Positions 45,225 to 55,053 of a DNA stretch of 64,000 nucleotides are shown in pieces. Made by a program: the position numbers and the translations under genes. Under the pieces are notes generated by a model that was given only the letters and a program-made list of their open reading frames with translations, had not been told where the DNA came from and did no database searches. The stretch is from Streptococcus himalayensis (GTDB lineage Bacteria; Bacillota; Bacilli; Lactobacillales; Streptococcaceae), in the NCBI RefSeq assembly GCF_001708305.1, contig NZ_CP016953.1, forward strand, positions 1-64,000, written 5' to 3'. The stretch's first letter is position 1; each line of letters starts with the position of its first letter.

Positions 45225-45236
45225 GAAAGTAGAAAG

Positions 45237-45253
45237 TTTGACTAAATTTGACC
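45237..45253 (+). promoter_or_regulatory. CtsR operator upstream of clpE
   Basis: TTTGACTAAATTTGACC, read on the other strand, is GGTCAAA-TTT-AGTCAAA, the CtsR heptanucleotide tandem with three-base spacing. A further half-site, GGTCAGA, lies at 45257-45263. CtsR represses clp genes until heat or protein stress. Confidence 0.85.
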
Positions 45254-45297
45254 AATGGTCAGATTGCTACAAGTATCAAATAGAAAAGAGGGATTAT

Positions 45298-47508
45298 ATG
45301 CTTTGTCAAAACTGTAAAATCAATGAATCAACTATCCATCTCTATACAAATGTCAATGGAAAACAACGTCAGGTTGACCTCTGCCAAAATTGCTACCAAA
45401 TCATGAAAACAGATCCAGAAAATGCTATCTTCAAAGGTTTTAGCAACATGCACCAACCACTTGATCCGTTTAATGATTTCTTTGGCAATCTGGAAAATTT
45501 CCAACAACCACAAGAACCCAAAACACCTCCTACACAGGCAGGTGGTGCTGGAGGTCGTGGTGGTCAACGAGGCAATCAAACACCGCCACAACCAAAAGGC
45601 ATTTTGGACGAATTTGGAATTAACGTCACAGAAATTGCCCGCCAAGGCAATATTGACCCCGTGATTGGCCGTGATGAGGAAATCGTTCGTGTCATTGAGA
45701 TTTTAAACCGCAGAACTAAGAACAATCCTGTACTCATCGGAGAGCCTGGGGTCGGTAAAACGGCTGTTGTAGAAGGATTGGCACAAAAAATCGTGGATGG
45801 AGATGTTCCCCACAAACTTCAAGGCAAGGAAGTCATTCGTCTGGATGTGGTCAGTCTGGTTCAAGGAACGGGTATCCGTGGTCAATTTGAAGAACGCATG
45901 CAAAAGTTGATGGAGGAAATCCGCAAACGCAACGATGTTATTCTCTTTATTGATGAAATTCATGAAATTGTCGGTGCTGGCTCTGCTGGTGACGGCAATA
46001 TGGACGCAGGCAATATTTTAAAACCTGCTCTTGCACGTGGAGAATTGCAACTGGTCGGTGCCACAACTCTCAACGAATACCGCATTATCGAAAAAGATGC
46101 AGCCTTGGAGCGTCGTATGCAGCCAGTCAAGGTTGATGAGCCAACAGTGGAAGAAACCATCACGATTTTGAAAGGCATTCAACAAAAATACGAAGACTAC
46201 CACCACGTTACCTATACTGATGAGGCGATTGAAGCCGCTGCAGTCCTTTCCAATCGCTATATCCAAGACCGTTTCTTGCCAGACAAGGCGATTGACCTCT
46301 TGGATGAAGCGGGTTCAAAAATGAACCTCACCCTCAATTTTGTCGATCCAAAGGTCATTGACCAACGCTTGATTGAGGCTGAAAATCTCAAAACCCAAGC
46401 CACACGAGATGAAGATTTCGAAAAAGCAGCCTACTTCCGCGACCAGATTGCCAAATATAAGGAGCTGCAAAAAAATAAAATGCTGGATCAAGATACGCCG
46501 ATTATCAGCGAGAAAACAATCGAGCATATCATCGAGCAAAAGACCAATATTCCAGTTGGTGATTTGAAGGAAAAAGAGCAATCCCAACTCATTCATCTAG
46601 CTGAAGACTTAAAAGCACATGTCATTGGGCAAGACGAGGCCGTGGACAAGATTGCCAAGGCCATTCGCCGCAACCGTGTTGGACTCGGTACGCCGAATCG
46701 TCCGATCGGAAGTTTCCTCTTTGTCGGACCAACAGGGGTCGGAAAAACGGAGCTATCCAAACAACTAGCCATCGAACTCTTTGGCTCAGCCGATAGCATG
46801 ATTCGCTTTGATATGAGTGAATATATGGAAAAACACAGCGTGGCAAAATTGGTCGGTGCCCCTCCGGGCTATGTCGGTTACGAGGAAGCAGGACAGCTCA
46901 CCGAGCGTGTGCGTCGCAATCCTTACTCCCTCATTTTGCTGGATGAGGTCGAAAAAGCCCACCCTGATGTCATGCACATGTTCCTTCAGGTATTGGATGA
47001 TGGCCGTTTGACCGATGGCCAAGGCCGCACAGTCAGCTTTAAAGACGCTATCATCATCATGACCTCCAATGCTGGTACAGGCAAGGTTGAGGCGAGCGTC
47101 GGCTTTGGAGCTGCACGCGAAGGTCGCACCAATTCTGTTTTAGGAGAGTTAGGCAATTTCTTCAGCCCAGAATTCATGAACCGCTTTGATGGCATTATCG
47201 AATTTAAAGCCCTCAGCAAGGACAATCTCCTTCATATCGTCCATCTCATGCTAGAGGATGTCAATCAGCGTCTCTCAAGCAATGGTATTCATCTGGATGT
47301 CACAGATAAAGTCAAGGAAAAACTGGTTGATTTAGGCTACGATCCGAAAATGGGGGCAAGGCCTCTGCGTAGAACCATTCAAGACCATATCGAAGATGCT
47401 ATCACCGACTTCTACCTTGAACATCCGACCGAAAAATCCCTCAAAGCTGTTATGGGAAGCAAGGGCAATATCCTCATCAAGGCAAATACAAAAGAAAAAG
47501 AAGCATAA
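45298..47508 (+). CDS. clpE: ATP-dependent Clp protease ATPase subunit ClpE
   Basis: A 736-residue Clp/Hsp100 AAA+ protein. The start is ATG 45298 (AAGAGGG upstream) because the ClpE-specific zinc finger begins there: C3, C6, C29, C32. An in-frame start at 45202 would run through the promoter and CtsR box. Two AAA domains follow, with Walker A GEPGVGKT and GPTGVGKT, separated by a UVR-like coiled segment ([17 protein letters not shown]). A glycine/glutamine-rich linker follows the zinc finger. It unfolds proteins for ClpP degradation in stress, and the CtsR site shows its regulation. Confidence 0.93.
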   Translation: MLCQNCKINESTIHLYTNVNGKQRQVDLCQNCYQIMKTDPENAIFKGFSNMHQPLDPFNDFFGNLENFQQPQEPKTPPTQAGGAGGRGGQRGNQTPPQPKGILDEFGINVTEIARQGNIDPVIGRDEEIVRVIEILNRRTKNNPVLIGEPGVGKTAVVEGLAQKIVDGDVPHKLQGKEVIRLDVVSLVQGTGIRGQFEERMQKLMEEIRKRNDVILFIDEIHEIVGAGSAGDGNMDAGNILKPALARGELQLVGATTLNEYRIIEKDAALERRMQPVKVDEPTVEETITILKGIQQKYEDYHHVTYTDEAIEAAAVLSNRYIQDRFLPDKAIDLLDEAGSKMNLTLNFVDPKVIDQRLIEAENLKTQATRDEDFEKAAYFRDQIAKYKELQKNKMLDQDTPIISEKTIEHIIEQKTNIPVGDLKEKEQSQLIHLAEDLKAHVIGQDEAVDKIAKAIRRNRVGLGTPNRPIGSFLFVGPTGVGKTELSKQLAIELFGSADSMIRFDMSEYMEKHSVAKLVGAPPGYVGYEEAGQLTERVRRNPYSLILLDEVEKAHPDVMHMFLQVLDDGRLTDGQGRTVSFKDAIIIMTSNAGTGKVEASVGFGAAREGRTNSVLGELGNFFSPEFMNRFDGIIEFKALSKDNLLHIVHLMLEDVNQRLSSNGIHLDVTDKVKEKLVDLGYDPKMGARPLRRTIQDHIEDAITDFYLEHPTEKSLKAVMGSKGNILIKANTKEKEA

Positions 47509-47557
47509 AATTTCTTCTCATTTCTCCTCAAAATAGCTAGGTAAATTTTCTGTAATG

Positions 47558-47566
47558 TGTTATAAT
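47558..47566 (+). promoter_or_regulatory. Extended -10 promoter of the Nudix gene
   Basis: TGTTATAAT is a perfect extended -10 element without a good -35 box, 30 bp upstream of the start codon. Confidence 0.55.
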
Positions 47567-47595
47567 ATTCCTATACAGATTCGCGAGGAAATCCT

Positions 47596-48045
47596 ATGAC
47601 TATTGCAACTTTTGGAGAGAAAAAAGAGGGAGTTGACTACACCAATCGCTATGGAGTCTATGCAGTCATCCCTGATAAAACTAAGGAAAACATCATTCTG
47701 GTTCAAGCTCCCAACGGTGCTTGGTTCTTGCCAGGTGGTGAGATTGAAGAAGGCGAAAATCACCTAGCAGCCCTTCAGCGTGAGCTCCTAGAAGAGCTGG
47801 GTTTTACAGCAACCATTGGCCACTACTACGGTCAGGCTGACGAATATTTCTACTCTAGCCACCGTGATACCCACTTTTACAACCCTGCCTACATCTATGA
47901 AGTAAGCCAATTTGAGCAAAGTCAAGCTCCTTTAGAGGACTTTAATCAGCTAGCTTGGTTTCCCATCGATGAAGCCATCGCAGCATTAAAACGTGGCAGC
48001 CACAAATGGGGTATTGAAATGTGGAAAAAACAACAAGTACACTAA
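47596..48045 (+). CDS. Nudix hydrolase
   Basis: A 149-residue protein with a complete Nudix box GGEIEEGENHLAALQRELLEELGF at about residues 51-74 (the REULEE core binds the metal). Nudix enzymes hydrolyse nucleoside diphosphates linked to other groups, often damaged nucleotides; the substrate here is unknown. The start follows GAGGAAATCCT. In streptococci this gene commonly follows clpE, as here. Confidence 0.85.
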   Translation: MTIATFGEKKEGVDYTNRYGVYAVIPDKTKENIILVQAPNGAWFLPGGEIEEGENHLAALQRELLEELGFTATIGHYYGQADEYFYSSHRDTHFYNPAYIYEVSQFEQSQAPLEDFNQLAWFPIDEAIAALKRGSHKWGIEMWKKQQVH

Positions 48046-48073
48046 AAATGTCTACTACACCATCATCAAAAAG

Positions 48074-48082
48074 TGCTATAAT
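48074..48082 (+). promoter_or_regulatory. Extended -10 promoter of the DUF1827 gene
   Basis: TGCTATAAT matches the extended -10 consensus. It lies 23 bp before the start codon and is followed by AAGGAGG. Confidence 0.55.
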
Positions 48083-48105
48083 AGAACAAAAGCAAGGAGG
48101 AATTT

Positions 48106-48405
48106 ATGAAACTCATCAACACAACCAATAGCCACGCCCGCTTGGTACAAAGCCAGTTAGAAAGTACCGATGCGACACTGGTTGAAACCTTCTCTGCTGG
48201 AAATACTGACGTAGTTTTTACCCAAGCACCCCTTCACTACGAAATCTTGATTTCCAACAAGCACCGCGCCATTCGTGAGCAAGAAGTCGATAAAATCCGC
48301 GAATTCTTCCTCAAGCGAAAAATTGACACCGCCCATATCGATCAAGCGGGTATCAGAACCATCTATTCGAGCAATTTGATTGAAATCTCCATTCCGATTG
48401 TGTGA
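48106..48405 (+). CDS. DUF1827 family protein
   Basis: A 99-residue soluble protein beginning MKLINTTNSHARLVQSQLE, recognised as DUF1827, a family of short lactobacillales proteins of unknown function that regularly follows the Nudix gene. It has a strong ribosome binding site (AAGGAGGAATTT) and its own promoter, and is ended by a strong terminator. Confidence 0.8.
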   Translation: MKLINTTNSHARLVQSQLESTDATLVETFSAGNTDVVFTQAPLHYEILISNKHRAIREQEVDKIREFFLKRKIDTAHIDQAGIRTIYSSNLIEISIPIV

Positions 48406-48416
48406 TGAACGATAAA

Positions 48417-48453
48417 CCCACCCCATCAGTTGAAACTGGTGGGGTGGTTGTTT
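48417..48453 (+). terminator. Terminator after DUF1827
   Basis: CCACCCCATCAG (48418-48429) pairs with CTGGTGGGGTGG (48436-48447) around TTGAAA, followed by TTGTTTG. Confidence 0.85.
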
Positions 48454-48483
48454 GCTTTATGGATTTCTAGTAAATAAATTTTT

Positions 48484-48978
48484 TTAATCTGGAAATAATG
48501 GGACGCTTGATTCGCTCACAAAGAATGTCCCTAGAGCTTGCTTTTCTTCTTGCTCTATTTGATCTATTTGTTTCCGTGAGATATCTTTTCTATGTTTCAC
48601 TTCCCATTTCATACTTCTGATGATTGTAAAAATATAGACATCGAATACATTGTATTCTTTACTGCGATTTTTATTTTCCAATCGCACAGATTCATGATGG
48701 CATTCATCTAAAAAACTTTGAAATAGTCTATTTATTTCATCGCTTGCAAAAAAGTATATTTCACCGATGAATCCTTGAACCTCTGGAAAGAGTATAGGTA
48801 AGTACTCATGATTCGCTGTTAATTTTTGTAATTTATGAACTAAGAGTCCATAAAGACGGAACCTTTCTTCAAATATCGCCTTCTTTTTCTCATATCTATA
48901 GGTGATATGAATCGTTAAAAAAGTTAGAGGTAGGCTCAGTAAGGCACATAAGGCCTGTATCCAATCTGCTCCTATCAT
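48484..48978 (-). CDS. Membrane-anchored protein coupled to hsdS, unknown function
   Basis: A 164-residue protein whose ATG overlaps the hsdS TGA as ATGA, so it is translated by coupling with the restriction locus. Residues about 5-25 are a hydrophobic segment (ALCALLSLPLTFLTIHITY) with basic residues after it, predicting a single N-terminal membrane anchor. The rest is soluble, helical and charged (EKKKAIFEERFRLYGLLVHKLQKL). No catalytic motif or family is recognised. It could be an accessory defence gene carried with the locus or an unrelated passenger. Confidence 0.65.
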   Translation of the reverse strand: MIGADWIQALCALLSLPLTFLTIHITYRYEKKKAIFEERFRLYGLLVHKLQKLTANHEYLPILFPEVQGFIGEIYFFASDEINRLFQSFLDECHHESVRLENKNRSKEYNVFDVYIFTIIRSMKWEVKHRKDISRKQIDQIEQEEKQALGTFFVSESSVPLFPD

Positions 48979-50213
48979 TCCACTTTCACCTGACCGTTCA
49001 TAAGCATGGGCAAGAGCCAGTCGCGGAGTTGGGCGAGGTTGCGGTTTTCTATCATATTTAAGCTTATTTTTGAAAAAATAGGTTTTGCTAAATAGTGGTA
49101 TTTTTCTTCTAATACCCGCTTATCTGGAACTAATAATTCAATTTCCTTCAAATCAGTATTATTAACCGCTTGTTGTGTCGCCCCATGAGATAAATCATTT
49201 TTTATAGATTCGAAACCTGAGAATCGAATAAAAGAAGCTATATATTCAAAACTTTCAGCGGAACATTGTAGACCAACGAAACCTGTTGAAAAAATATAAT
49301 TCTCTATAAAAACTGACATTTCCGATGTTAAAAATATATGTTTTATACTATCTTTCATTTTTGCAAACCATACAGAATTTAAAATTGGCTGCATATTTGC
49401 TCTACTAGGTCGGCTTTCGAATTCAATCACTTCACCATTAGATATAGTTGTTTCGTTTACGTCCGCCGTGGCTAAATAGTATTTTTGGAAAAAATCATTT
49501 ACGCCTGTTTTAATTATTTTACAAAGATTATTATTTACCAAACTCTTCACTTCCCACCCCTTAGGAATCTCTCGCTTGAGGGCTTCGTTGTAGACCATCT
49601 CTCCACCTGATGATTTATAGGGTTTGCCGTTTTCATCAGGAAAGTCAAACTGGACAAACCAGTAATCATAAAGCTCTTTTGCCATTCTCTCCAACTCCTC
49701 ATTGATTCGATTGTTGAGGGCAATTTTTTCGTCAAGGGCAGAAAGGAGGGTGGCGATTTTTTGTTGGGTGTGGAGGGGAGGGCAAGGCACTGAGAAACTT
49801 TCCAAGTTCTTCTTAGATATTTCTTTAAATGTTGTTCCTGAACCTAAATTCTGTAAATTTTCTTTGGACGCTAATAGGTAATAATACAAAAACTCGTTAT
49901 TTAAAATCTCCTGATTTACTACAATATTTTTAAAACCCTGATTTGTATATAACGGCTTTTCTGCAATAGCTAATAATCCGATTGGAGCCCTACTTGATAA
50001 AAGTACAGTCCCCCTCGGCAGATATTGTCCAATTTGTTGAGCTCCTAATTCAGTGATATTTCGTTCTCCACATTTAACATATTTATTGTTGCTATTTGAT
50101 AAATCTTTGGGGGTTATCCACGAAAGTTCACCACCATAATATTCAGGCTTAGATGTCGAAGGTGTAGCCCCATTATGTATTGTAGCAATATTTTTTAATT
50201 TTTTTAGCTTCAT
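48975..50213 (-). CDS. hsdS: Type I restriction-modification specificity subunit S
   Basis: A 412-residue protein with two target recognition domains. TRD1 covers about 1-150 (LKNIATIHNGATPSTS, PLHTQQKIATLLSALDEKIALNNRINEEL marking the first conserved helix), and TRD2 about 220-375, ending with a second helix. It sets the bipartite DNA sequence bound by the M2S and R2M2S complexes. The TRD-coding stretches (about 49030-49545 and 49800-50200) are more A/T-rich than hsdM, as usual for exchanged recognition domains. Only one hsdS is present, and I see no inverted partial copies or recombinase next to it. The recognition sequence cannot be predicted by eye. Confidence 0.9.
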   Translation of the reverse strand: MKLKKLKNIATIHNGATPSTSKPEYYGGELSWITPKDLSNSNNKYVKCGERNITELGAQQIGQYLPRGTVLLSSRAPIGLLAIAEKPLYTNQGFKNIVVNQEILNNEFLYYYLLASKENLQNLGSGTTFKEISKKNLESFSVPCPPLHTQQKIATLLSALDEKIALNNRINEELERMAKELYDYWFVQFDFPDENGKPYKSSGGEMVYNEALKREIPKGWEVKSLVNNNLCKIIKTGVNDFFQKYYLATADVNETTISNGEVIEFESRPSRANMQPILNSVWFAKMKDSIKHIFLTSEMSVFIENYIFSTGFVGLQCSAESFEYIASFIRFSGFESIKNDLSHGATQQAVNNTDLKEIELLVPDKRVLEEKYHYLAKPIFSKISLNMIENRNLAQLRDWLLPMLMNGQVKVE

Positions 50214-50230
50214 TAAAGTATCTTCCCTAT

Positions 50231-51847
50231 TTAATAATCATCATTCCCAAAACCTAACTTCCCTAACTGCCCCATTATCTCTTCTTCCAAGGTCCGTGAT
50301 TGGCTAAAGAGAGCTTCCAAGCTGGCTTGGTGTTCTGCCATTTGCCTTTCAAACTCTTCAGCGGTAATGTCCACATAGTCAATCTTAATCTCAAAATATT
50401 GCCCTGCACTCAAGGAATAGTTTTTCTCTTCAATTTCCTCATAGCTGACAAGGACGGAAAAGTTTTCCTTGGCTTCTTTGTCGATAAAGGTATGGATGAT
50501 GTCTGTTTCTTCCTCTGCTGAGAGGACTGTTTTTTGATTGCTCCCTTCCTTGACCTTGCTTCCAAGATTGGAGGCGTCAATCAAGATAACATCTCCCTTA
50601 TTGGTTTTATCAATGAAAAGAATAGAAACATTGGTTCCTGTGGTCGCAAAGATATTGGACGGCATAGACACAACTCCTGCTAGCATTTTCTCTTTGACCA
50701 GATGTTGACGGATTTTCTTATCAATCCCTGATTGAGCTGTGATAAAGCCGGTCGGCACCACAACAGCCGCCTTTCCATCTTCTCTCAGCGAGTAGATAAT
50801 GTGCTGCAAGAAGAGCTGGTAAATCGCCATGCTCTCTTTTTTCTTTCTAGGAATGCTTGGCACCCCTGCAAAGAAGCGGCGGTGACTATCGACCTGCGTT
50901 TCTACCTCTGCCTGCCAATCTGAAAAATCTAGCTTAAACGGCGGATTTGAGACGATATAGTCCATCTTTTCAGTATGCCGATTTTCGATAATGGTATTTC
51001 CTTGGACGATATTTTGAATGGAATGACTGAGACCATTTAAAATCAAGTTCAAGCGTAGCAGATTGGAGGATTTTTGAGAAATATCCTGACTATAAACGCT
51101 AGTCTTATCTGTTCCGATTTTCCCTGCCAAGTTCATCAAGAGACTTCCTGAACCAGCTGATGGATCATAAATCTTGACATTGTAGGGATCGTCTTTTCCG
51201 ACCAAGATTTCTGCGATAATTTTTGCGACAGAATGGGGAGTATAGTATTCTGCGTATTTTCCGCCACCATCTTTGTTGTAGTCTTTTATCATGTATTCAA
51301 AAATAGTCAGGAAGAAGTCAAATCCTTCTGAAAAGATTTGCTCATCAAAGCGGACAGAAGCCAGTTTATTGATGATTTTTTTAGCCACATCATTTCGTTT
51401 TGAAAAATCAGCGACATTTTCTGCGATTAAGTGGGCATCAAAGAGGCGGATATCTGTATTTCCAGCTGTATGGACAGAGAAAATATCGTTATTTTCAACG
51501 GCAATAGCATTTAAGGTATCATCAAAGGTCTGGCTAAAATCAGCTTCATTTTGCTTAGGATGAAGGCTTTCAAGTAAATGCTCGACTTTCATTCTTGCTG
51601 TGTTATTTCCAATGTCCATGAGGAGAAATTCATAGTCGTCCTCAGAAAGAGTCACCAATGTTTGAAACTCATAACTTGGGTCCACTTTCTTGGCTTCATA
51701 GAGAAACTTATCATTTAAAAATTTATAGAGGAAGGACTGGGTCAGGAGTTTATACTCTCCAGCTTCTCCTCCCAGTCCTGCATGGGTAAAAATTGCCTTT
51801 AAATCATCCACTAATTGTTTGATGGTTTCTGTATAAGTTGTTTCCAT
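50231..51847 (-). CDS. hsdM: Type I restriction-modification methyltransferase subunit M
   Basis: A 538-residue N6-adenine methyltransferase. An N-terminal HsdM domain precedes the SAM motif DPSAGSGSLLMN (about residue 227) and the catalytic NPPF motif (about residue 299). It methylates adenine in the target set by HsdS and protects host DNA. The start ATG overlaps the stop of hsdR by one base (TAATG), so hsdR-hsdM-hsdS is one coupled operon. Length is normal. Confidence 0.93.
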   Translation of the reverse strand: METTYTETIKQLVDDLKAIFTHAGLGGEAGEYKLLTQSFLYKFLNDKFLYEAKKVDPSYEFQTLVTLSEDDYEFLLMDIGNNTARMKVEHLLESLHPKQNEADFSQTFDDTLNAIAVENNDIFSVHTAGNTDIRLFDAHLIAENVADFSKRNDVAKKIINKLASVRFDEQIFSEGFDFFLTIFEYMIKDYNKDGGGKYAEYYTPHSVAKIIAEILVGKDDPYNVKIYDPSAGSGSLLMNLAGKIGTDKTSVYSQDISQKSSNLLRLNLILNGLSHSIQNIVQGNTIIENRHTEKMDYIVSNPPFKLDFSDWQAEVETQVDSHRRFFAGVPSIPRKKKESMAIYQLFLQHIIYSLREDGKAAVVVPTGFITAQSGIDKKIRQHLVKEKMLAGVVSMPSNIFATTGTNVSILFIDKTNKGDVILIDASNLGSKVKEGSNQKTVLSAEEETDIIHTFIDKEAKENFSVLVSYEEIEEKNYSLSAGQYFEIKIDYVDITAEEFERQMAEHQASLEALFSQSRTLEEEIMGQLGKLGFGNDDY

Positions 51848-54800
51848 TAGTATTCATATTCTCCTATATATTCATCTGTGATGAGTTTTGAGAAATTCAT
51901 CACCACTTTTGGGGTTACTTTTAAGTTTAATTCTTTCATACTTTGTCGAGAAATCTGCGTCGCTTCTGTCTCGAAATAAGTTTTTCCAGCTAAAATTCCT
52001 TGATTGTTCATCACGCGCCGATCCAGTTCCTTTTTTGAAGCCTTCATCATTTCAAAAACCGGACGATGTGTTTCAATATCCTTGGTTTCTGTCACCTGAC
52101 GATAGGCTCTAGCATACTTTTTATCGTGATGAAAGGCTTTCGCTAATTCATCATTTTTTTGATTTAAAGACTTGATTTGTTGCTCAATGTCTTTAAAGGC
52201 TTTTTGATGTGCATAAGCAAGGTCAGCTGTAAATTCGCCCATCTCTTGATTGACTTTTTGCAGAATACGCTTAAATTCCTCATATAAGGAAATCCATTCT
52301 GGATCTGTCTGATCCCAATTCCCCTCTAGCTCACGTGCAGCCTGACCTTGTGCTTCTAGCATGGATTTGGTTGCTAGTTGTAATTCTTCTTCTCCTCGCT
52401 TAAAAAAGGTAAACTGAGTCTGACTCATAGCAAGATTGAGTAATTCAGTACTCGTTGTCTGTCCTCCTTGCTCCAGCAGATTCATCGTTGCCAAACGATT
52501 GGTCACCATCGATAGCAAGCTCGCTACACTTGAGCGATCCACTCGCTTTTCCAATTCCTCATGACCAAACAAGCGTGCTAGATTGTAGTTCTCCTTGAGA
52601 TTTTCTAAGGCCTTTCTGAGCTCTTGAAGTTGTTTCCTATCTTGAATAGTAGAAATTTCTCGATCAAATAACTCTAAATTCTCTGTCGGATAAGCCTGTA
52701 AAATGCTTTCTGCTTCTGTTAAATGCTGAGCAATTTCATCTGCGGACATAAAAATCGAACCGAAGACATTTTCTTCATCCAAAGCATCCGCATATTCACG
52801 GTTCAACTCATCAATATAGGCTTGGTTGGTCAGGTCAAATTCTTGGGAAATATCTGCAAAGTCAACCACATAGCCCAAACGATAATCCTTATAAGGACGG
52901 TTGACACGCGTCAGCGTTTGTAAGAGATTATGGGCACGAATTTTACGCCCTAGGTATAATTTTTTCAACCGTGGAGCATCAAATCCTGTCAATAACATGC
53001 TGTAGACAAATAAAATATCAATTTTACCAGCCTTAAAAGCTTCTCGTTCTTGCTTCATCTTCTCCTTGTCTTCCACATCATGAAGAATAAGAGCACCACT
53101 TAATTGACTTTCTCCACTTTCTTGACGCTCTAATAGCTGACGGTACAATTCCCTAGCCTGTTCAGAAGAATGAGCGACCACCATCGCGCCCATCGTTTGA
53201 TCTGCAAATCGAATGCGAAACTCTTCAAAATCATGAAGAATATAGTCCAACATAGCAGAAGCATAACGCGAATGAGCTTTGAAATCTTTTTCCTTGATAC
53301 TCCCTTTTTCCACCTCGTTCTTTAAGGCTTCATCCAAAGCATTTAATTGTTCTTGATGAGAAAAAGCGATATCTTCTCTCATCAAACGAAGAGTATAGCC
53401 ATCCTCAATCGATTGATGGTAATAATATTTATGGATGTAATCTCCAAAAATTTCGCGTGTCGTCTGTTGCGATAATTTCTTTTGATTATTCTCTTCTTGG
53501 TAAGAAATCAAGGGGGTCCCTGTAAGAGCTATCTTGATGGCTCCCTCGTCAGCATTGTAAAGATTGGGAAGATAAGACCCCGTTACATTGTAGGAACGAT
53601 GGGCTTCATCGATAAAGTAAATATTTTGCACATTCAAATCATAGCCTGACTGATCGGTCAAATCTGTATCTTCATTGACTTTTTGAATATTCACAACCGC
53701 AATATCTTCTGAAAATGTTCCACTTAATTCAGCCTTTGTCGCAATCCGTCGAACACTCAACCCTCGCTTTCGAAATTCTTTTTCCGCTTGATCAGCCAAA
53801 TCGAGGCGATCGACAATAAAATAAAATCGCGGAACCTTGCCTTGCTCTGAAAAATAATGTTTGAGATGAGCAACGTTAAAAAAGGCAAGAGCCGTTTTCC
53901 CCGAACCCTGCGTATGCCAAATGACCCCCTTTTTCTCACCACGCTTGAGCATTTCTACAATCGCTTTTGTCGCAAATAGCTGTGGATAACGCATAATATG
54001 CTTTTGAATGAGCGGTTGACCATCCTTGTCCTCTTCTTCTACATAGACGATTCCATATCTTAGTAAAAATTTCAATCGTTCTGGATGATACAGCGATGTT
54101 AAGAAATGATTGAGCGGGGTAGTTTCTGCACAATTCGTCTGAAATGCTGGTGAATGCTTTAAAACTGTTTTGTTGGTATCATATAGGACTTGGTCAAGGA
54201 TTTTCTCGGACAAGGGAGAGACATCATCCACCAATTCACTCCATCTTTCTTCCTTGAAAGAATTGAACTTGGTCTTTGATTTACTGGTAGAAGCATAATA
54301 AGACCCCTGCATTTGATAACCACCATCTGTATGGTAGGGCATATTATCAGAAAAGGAGATGAGCTGGGTGATATTATGAAATTTTCGAAACTTCTGATTT
54401 TCAAATCGTCGTTCCATACGCTCAAACTCTGACCGAATACCTGTCATGCCATCTCGAATTGCATTTGGCTTTTTAACCTCAATGTACGATAGAGGTAGAC
54501 CATTGACAAAAATCATGATATCCGGTCGAAAACTAGCTCCCTCATGCTCACAAGATACCTCCAGAGATACCTGCAAGGTATTGTTTCTAAAATTTTCCCA
54601 GTCTATCAACCGATACACCGAGTTCTTCCCTCTCCCTTGTAGACGGTTAAAAAAGTCTCTTCCTAGGTCATCCTGCCCCAGTTCCAATCGAATGTCTTGG
54701 ACTTCATGACAAAAATCATCCTCTGTCGCTTCTGGATTCAGTTTCAAAAATGCTTCTTTAAATACTGGTAGTAGAATATTGGTAGTAGCATCTCTTGACT

Positions 54801-54900
54801 GAAGCAAAGGATCATGCTCTGCCAAATAAAGATACCCCAAACGGGTCAAATGTAGTAAGGCTGGTAATTGAACACGCGTCATTTCATTGTGATAAACCAT
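51847..54900 (-). CDS. hsdR: Type I restriction endonuclease subunit R
   Basis: A 1017-residue motor and nuclease subunit. The N-terminal PD-(D/E)xK nuclease has FRPDIMIFVNGLPLSYIEVKKP. Superfamily 2 helicase follows, with Walker A TQGSGKT at about residue 330 and FIDEAHRSY at about residue 430. A long helical C-terminus binds HsdM. With HsdM and HsdS it translocates and cuts unmodified DNA. The start is set at ATG 54900, after GAGGGGTAT, rather than an in-frame ATG at 54930 that lies in the regulatory repeats. It appears intact, so the system is probably active. Confidence 0.92.
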   Translation of the reverse strand: MVYHNEMTRVQLPALLHLTRLGYLYLAEHDPLLQSRDATTNILLPVFKEAFLKLNPEATEDDFCHEVQDIRLELGQDDLGRDFFNRLQGRGKNSVYRLIDWENFRNNTLQVSLEVSCEHEGASFRPDIMIFVNGLPLSYIEVKKPNAIRDGMTGIRSEFERMERRFENQKFRKFHNITQLISFSDNMPYHTDGGYQMQGSYYASTSKSKTKFNSFKEERWSELVDDVSPLSEKILDQVLYDTNKTVLKHSPAFQTNCAETTPLNHFLTSLYHPERLKFLLRYGIVYVEEEDKDGQPLIQKHIMRYPQLFATKAIVEMLKRGEKKGVIWHTQGSGKTALAFFNVAHLKHYFSEQGKVPRFYFIVDRLDLADQAEKEFRKRGLSVRRIATKAELSGTFSEDIAVVNIQKVNEDTDLTDQSGYDLNVQNIYFIDEAHRSYNVTGSYLPNLYNADEGAIKIALTGTPLISYQEENNQKKLSQQTTREIFGDYIHKYYYHQSIEDGYTLRLMREDIAFSHQEQLNALDEALKNEVEKGSIKEKDFKAHSRYASAMLDYILHDFEEFRIRFADQTMGAMVVAHSSEQARELYRQLLERQESGESQLSGALILHDVEDKEKMKQEREAFKAGKIDILFVYSMLLTGFDAPRLKKLYLGRKIRAHNLLQTLTRVNRPYKDYRLGYVVDFADISQEFDLTNQAYIDELNREYADALDEENVFGSIFMSADEIAQHLTEAESILQAYPTENLELFDREISTIQDRKQLQELRKALENLKENYNLARLFGHEELEKRVDRSSVASLLSMVTNRLATMNLLEQGGQTTSTELLNLAMSQTQFTFFKRGEEELQLATKSMLEAQGQAARELEGNWDQTDPEWISLYEEFKRILQKVNQEMGEFTADLAYAHQKAFKDIEQQIKSLNQKNDELAKAFHHDKKYARAYRQVTETKDIETHRPVFEMMKASKKELDRRVMNNQGILAGKTYFETEATQISRQSMKELNLKVTPKVVMNFSKLITDEYIGEYEY

Positions 54901-54912
54901 AATATACCCCTC

Positions 54913-55034
54913 GTTTATATAAACTCTCAAGCTATATTATATCACTTATATAAACTATTAGTAAATAAATATCGCAAACAAAATACTAATAGTTTATATA
55001 TCAAACCTACGGAAAAATATACAATTGTTTATAT
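54913..55034. promoter_or_regulatory. Operator array between hsdR and the XRE regulator
   Basis: A motif containing TTTATATAA recurs. A perfect 12-bp palindrome GTTTATATAAAC is at 54913-54924, touching the hsdR ribosome site. A perfect 17-bp inverted repeat, TATATAAACTATTAGTA (54947-54963) and its complement (54984-55000), is separated by 20 bp. A half-site TTGTTTATAT is at 55025-55034. This is the expected layout for a dimeric XRE regulator controlling both directions. Confidence 0.7.
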
Positions 55035-55053
55035 CAGATACTAAGGAGGGGAT

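Noticed and set aside
45202..45297. N-terminal extension of clpE
   Set aside because: It would translate the promoter-proximal CtsR box; the ClpE zinc finger starts at 45298 behind a ribosome site.
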